A stretch of 64,000 nucleotides of DNA from Streptomyces sp. NBC_01439 (lineage in GTDB: Bacteria > Actinomycetota > Actinomycetes > Streptomycetales > Streptomycetaceae). A program made the translations under genes and the position numbers. Where the stretch lies: assembly GCF_036227605.1 (NCBI RefSeq), contig NZ_CP109487.1, forward strand, positions 7,377,501 to 7,441,500. The letters are read 5' to 3'. A model generated the notes under the pieces. That model had not been told where the DNA came from and ran no database searches. It worked only from the letters and a program-made list of their open reading frames with translations. Positions 63,938 to 64,000 of this stretch are shown here, piece after piece; the first letter of the stretch is position 1; each line of letters opens with the position of its first letter.

Positions 63938-64000
63938 GTGCGGGACACCATCCCGGCGATGGAGATCAACGATCTGACCCCGGCGGAACGCCGCGTCTGG
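63938..64000 (+). CDS. Start of an unidentified gene (3' end outside window)
   Basis: From GTG 63938 or ATG 63959 the frame reads MEINDLTPAERRVW and is open to the edge. Too short for a family call. Preceded by 49 bases after the MFS gene containing TTGACA (63922), which has no matching -10 at the right distance. Confidence 0.35.
   Translation, partial: MRDTIPAMEINDLTPAERRVW

Overview
The window is a 64 kb piece of a Streptomyces chromosome, or of a very close relative. It has very high GC, many GTG starts, dense ATGA/GTGA gene overlaps and long GC-rich hairpin terminators without U-tracts. Its gene order (pafC-tatA-tatC-helY, infC-rpmI-rplT, pheS-pheT, argCJBDR, argH) is, from memory, the conserved core order of S. 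coelicolor. I see no rRNA, tRNA, CRISPR array, insertion sequence or prophage. Nearly all of it is housekeeping core; the accessory-looking parts are a repeat-filled gap at 13.6-14.3 kb and a few regulator/transporter pairs.

Layout. 0-6.7 kb: 3' part of pafC, two small proteins, Tat export (tatA, tatC), a lipid kinase and the helicase helY. 6.8-13.6 kb: TetR regulator, RluA-type pseudouridine synthase, secreted serine hydrolase, iron-box-controlled siderophore-interacting protein, 5'-3' exonuclease, XRE-cupin regulator with a BtuF-like protein. 13.6-14.3 kb: a 105-bp tandem repeat and a large inverted repeat, no credible gene. 14.3-18.6 kb: divergent TDT exporter/LysR pair, thioesterase, small secreted protein, membrane protein. 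18.7-25.5 kb: two divergent transcription units (glutamine amidotransferase-type hydrolase, amino acid/amine permease and FadR-type regulator one way; GlnA4-type gamma-glutamyl ligase, aldehyde dehydrogenase and SDR the other way). Together these look like a complete gamma-glutamylated ethanolamine catabolic route.

25.6-31.5 kb: secreted HAD phosphatase, PLP enzyme, a mycosin-like protease pair, SseB-like protein, DUF1844. 31.6-33.4 kb: infC-rpmI-rplT with a structured leader, an attenuator-like terminator and an AUC start codon for IF-3. 33.5-42.4 kb: TrmH methyltransferase, PAS histidine kinase, pheST, SpoIIE-type phosphatase, HTH-TPR regulator. 42.5-49.3 kb: a Nudix gene broken by an in-frame amber codon, hydroxybutyryl-CoA dehydrogenase, Tat-exported glycosidase-like protein, DUF1918, a DMT exporter/MocR pair whose start codons overlap, a phosphatase-fold protein without catalytic histidines, an acetyltransferase.

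49.5-61 kb: arginine biosynthesis. argC-J-B-D-R is one translationally coupled operon behind ARG boxes. After four unrelated genes come argG, with its own ARG-box promoter, and argH. Only argF is missing from the ornithine-to-arginine steps. 61-64 kb: HAD-like protein, an autoregulated TetR/MFS efflux operon with a clear palindromic operator, and the first codons of a further gene.
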